From Dehalococcoidia bacterium (GTDB taxonomy: Bacteria > Chloroflexota > Dehalococcoidia > Dehalococcoidales > Fen-1064), in contig PMCB01000096.1 of the NCBI GenBank assembly GCA_003153955.1, positions 1,102-7,113 of the forward strand: a stretch of DNA of 6,012 nucleotides. Direction: 5' to 3'. A program made the translations under genes and the position numbers. The first letter of the stretch is position 1, and every line of letters starts with the position of its first letter. The notes beneath the pieces are model-generated. The model did no database searches, was not told where the DNA came from, and worked only from the letters and a program-made list of their open reading frames with translations. Shown here one piece after another: positions 5,432 through 6,012 of this stretch.

Positions 5432-5446
5432 AGGGGCTGCGCCCCT
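5432..5446. repeat. GC-rich hairpin next to element B
   Basis: AGGGGC (5432-5437) and GCCCCT (5441-5446) form a perfect 6-bp stem around TGC. The preceding TTAGAGGGGCT (5428-5438) resembles TTAGAGGGACT at 1020-1030, which overlaps the Nudix stop. It appears to be part of the same composite repeat. Confidence 0.5.
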
Positions 5447-5475
5447 AATACATTTGCTCCGAACTGCTCCGCAAA

Positions 5476-5507
5476 GTACCTTCGACTGCGGTCTCCGGAC
5501 TCAAACC
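5476..5507. repeat. Diverged copy of the 986-1003 repeat piece
   Basis: The 18 nt at 5476-5493 match 986-1003 at 15 positions (GTAC then TTCGACT in common). They are followed by TCCGGACTCAAA, which resembles TTCCGACTCAAA near 958-969. The hairpin arms are not preserved here, so this looks like a degraded or rearranged copy. Confidence 0.45.
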
Positions 5508-5621
5508 TTGCCTAACACGAATCGGAAAAGAAAGAGCGGTACATAAGCAAAACGAAAATAATTTAACAATCATAGTTATCTCTTTTTTATGGGCAGAATC
5601 TGCGTCCGATTGAGAAGCCAC

Positions 5622-5640
5622 ATAATAATTTTCTTATTAT
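5622..5640. repeat. AT-only inverted repeat beyond epmA
   Basis: ATAATAA (5622-5628) and TTATTAT (5634-5640) form a 7-bp stem around TTTTC, 6 nt beyond the epmA stop. The stem has no G-C pair, so it would be weak as an RNA structure. Confidence 0.35.
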
Positions 5641-5646
5641 AGTGTC

Positions 5647-6012
5647 TTACGCATCATCCACGGTAAAAGACATGACTTCATCAATCGTAGCGGCATCGCA
5701 GAAGAGCATCACCAGACGGTCAATCCCAAGGGCGTTCCCGGCGCATTCGGGCAGATGTGAAACCGCGTTGATGAATTTTTCGGGCATCGGCGCGAGGCGG
5801 TGTTGAGCCTGTTTAATTTGTTCGATTTCTTCCCGGAAACGCAACTCCTGCTCTTTTTGATTATTCAGTTCGCTGTAGGCGTTGCACAATTCCAAGCCGC
5901 CGATAAAGAGTTCAACCCGTTCGGCGACACGGGTGTTTCCGGGTTTCAGCCGGGCCAGCGAGGCCATCGGGGCGGGATAATCCAGCAGAAACGTGGGGCG
6001 CAGGGGATTGAG
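5647..6012 (-). CDS. epmA: Elongation factor P lysine ligase EpmA (PoxA/GenX), C-terminal part; 5' end outside window
   Basis: The last 121 residues of a class II lysyl-tRNA synthetase paralogue. EpmA uses ATP to activate (R)-beta-lysine and attaches it to a conserved Lys of elongation factor P, helping ribosomes through proline runs; it acts in the cytosol. The visible part opens with FLLDYPAPMASLARL (8-22), continues with AERVELFIGGLELCNAYSEL (30-49), the lysine-pocket region shared with LysRS, and ends with class II motif 3, CAGNALGIDRLVML (90-103, Arg99). The tail DEVMSFTVDDA closely resembles the EpmA C-terminus. The lack of the longer LysRS insert before motif 3, and this tail, favour EpmA over a true lysyl-tRNA synthetase. 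The start, motifs 1 and 2, and any epmB or efp neighbour are off the window. It converges on the zinc-ribbon gene across a 407-bp gap. Confidence 0.92.
   Translation of the reverse strand, partial: LNPLRPTFLLDYPAPMASLARLKPGNTRVAERVELFIGGLELCNAYSELNNQKEQELRFREEIEQIKQAQHRLAPMPEKFINAVSHLPECAGNALGIDRLVMLFCDAATIDEVMSFTVDDA

Larger units (their letters stand above)
5240..5646. other. 407-bp gene-free convergent intergenic region
   Basis: It lies between the 3' ends of the zinc-ribbon gene (plus) and epmA (minus). No credible coding frame, tRNA or classic GC-stem plus U-tract terminator was seen. It contains palindromic element B, the AGGGGC/GCCCCT hairpin, a short direct repeat TGCTCCG (5455-5461 and 5465-5471), a copy of the GTAC-TTCGACT repeat piece (5476-5493) and an AT-only inverted repeat (5622-5640). 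Confidence 0.7.

Noticed and set aside
5432..5450. Rho-independent terminator at the GC-rich hairpin
   Set aside because: A good stem, but no run of T follows on either strand.
5622..5640. Terminator of epmA
   Set aside because: The stem contains only A-T pairs, so it is too weak for an intrinsic terminator.
5647..6012. True lysyl-tRNA synthetase (LysS)
   Set aside because: The spacing before motif 3 and the short DEVMSFTVDDA-type tail match EpmA better; the missing N-terminal half prevents absolute proof.

Overview
This 6-kb window holds eight protein-coding genes, two of them cut by the window edges. No rRNA, tRNA, CRISPR array, transposase or phage gene is visible. A lipoprotein with a classical lipobox, an EpmA-type lysyl-tRNA synthetase paralogue and a glycolate/D-lactate-type flavoprotein fit a Gram-negative bacterium. 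A Desulfobacterota-like anaerobe is my best guess, but the taxonomy is inference and not secure.

Left part (1-2212, minus strand): an FAD-linked GlcD-type oxidase running off the left edge, a Nudix hydrolase with a GTG start, and a nitroreductase-family flavoprotein with a strong promoter (TTGATA, 18-nt spacer, TATAAT). The gaps between these three genes are filled with palindromic, mutually related intergenic repeat pieces.

Middle part (2405-4206, plus strand): a stand-alone ChrB C-terminal (chromate resistance) domain protein is followed 16 nt later by a small carboxymuconolactone decarboxylase/AhpD-fold protein that lacks the usual redox pair. After a further 43 nt comes a lipoprotein ending in a Hedgehog/intein (Hint) domain. 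The ChrB and nitroreductase genes diverge from a shared control region, which suggests a small redox or oxyanion detoxification locus; no ChrA transporter is visible. The Hint lipoprotein is the most unusual gene. It keeps the N-terminal catalytic Cys and a block-B His, but lacks the terminal His-Asn needed for C-terminal cleavage.

Right part (4276-6012): a 49-aa zinc-ribbon protein (minus) and a 203-aa double zinc-ribbon protein (plus) diverge from one 202-bp gap. A 407-bp gene-free stretch with palindromic repeats follows, then the 3' part of epmA (minus), cut by the right edge. EpmA would beta-lysylate elongation factor P.

The most interesting items are the Hint lipoprotein, the family of related hairpin-bearing intergenic repeats (about 931-1030, 1504-1551 and 5381-5507), and the divergent chromate-domain/nitroreductase arrangement.
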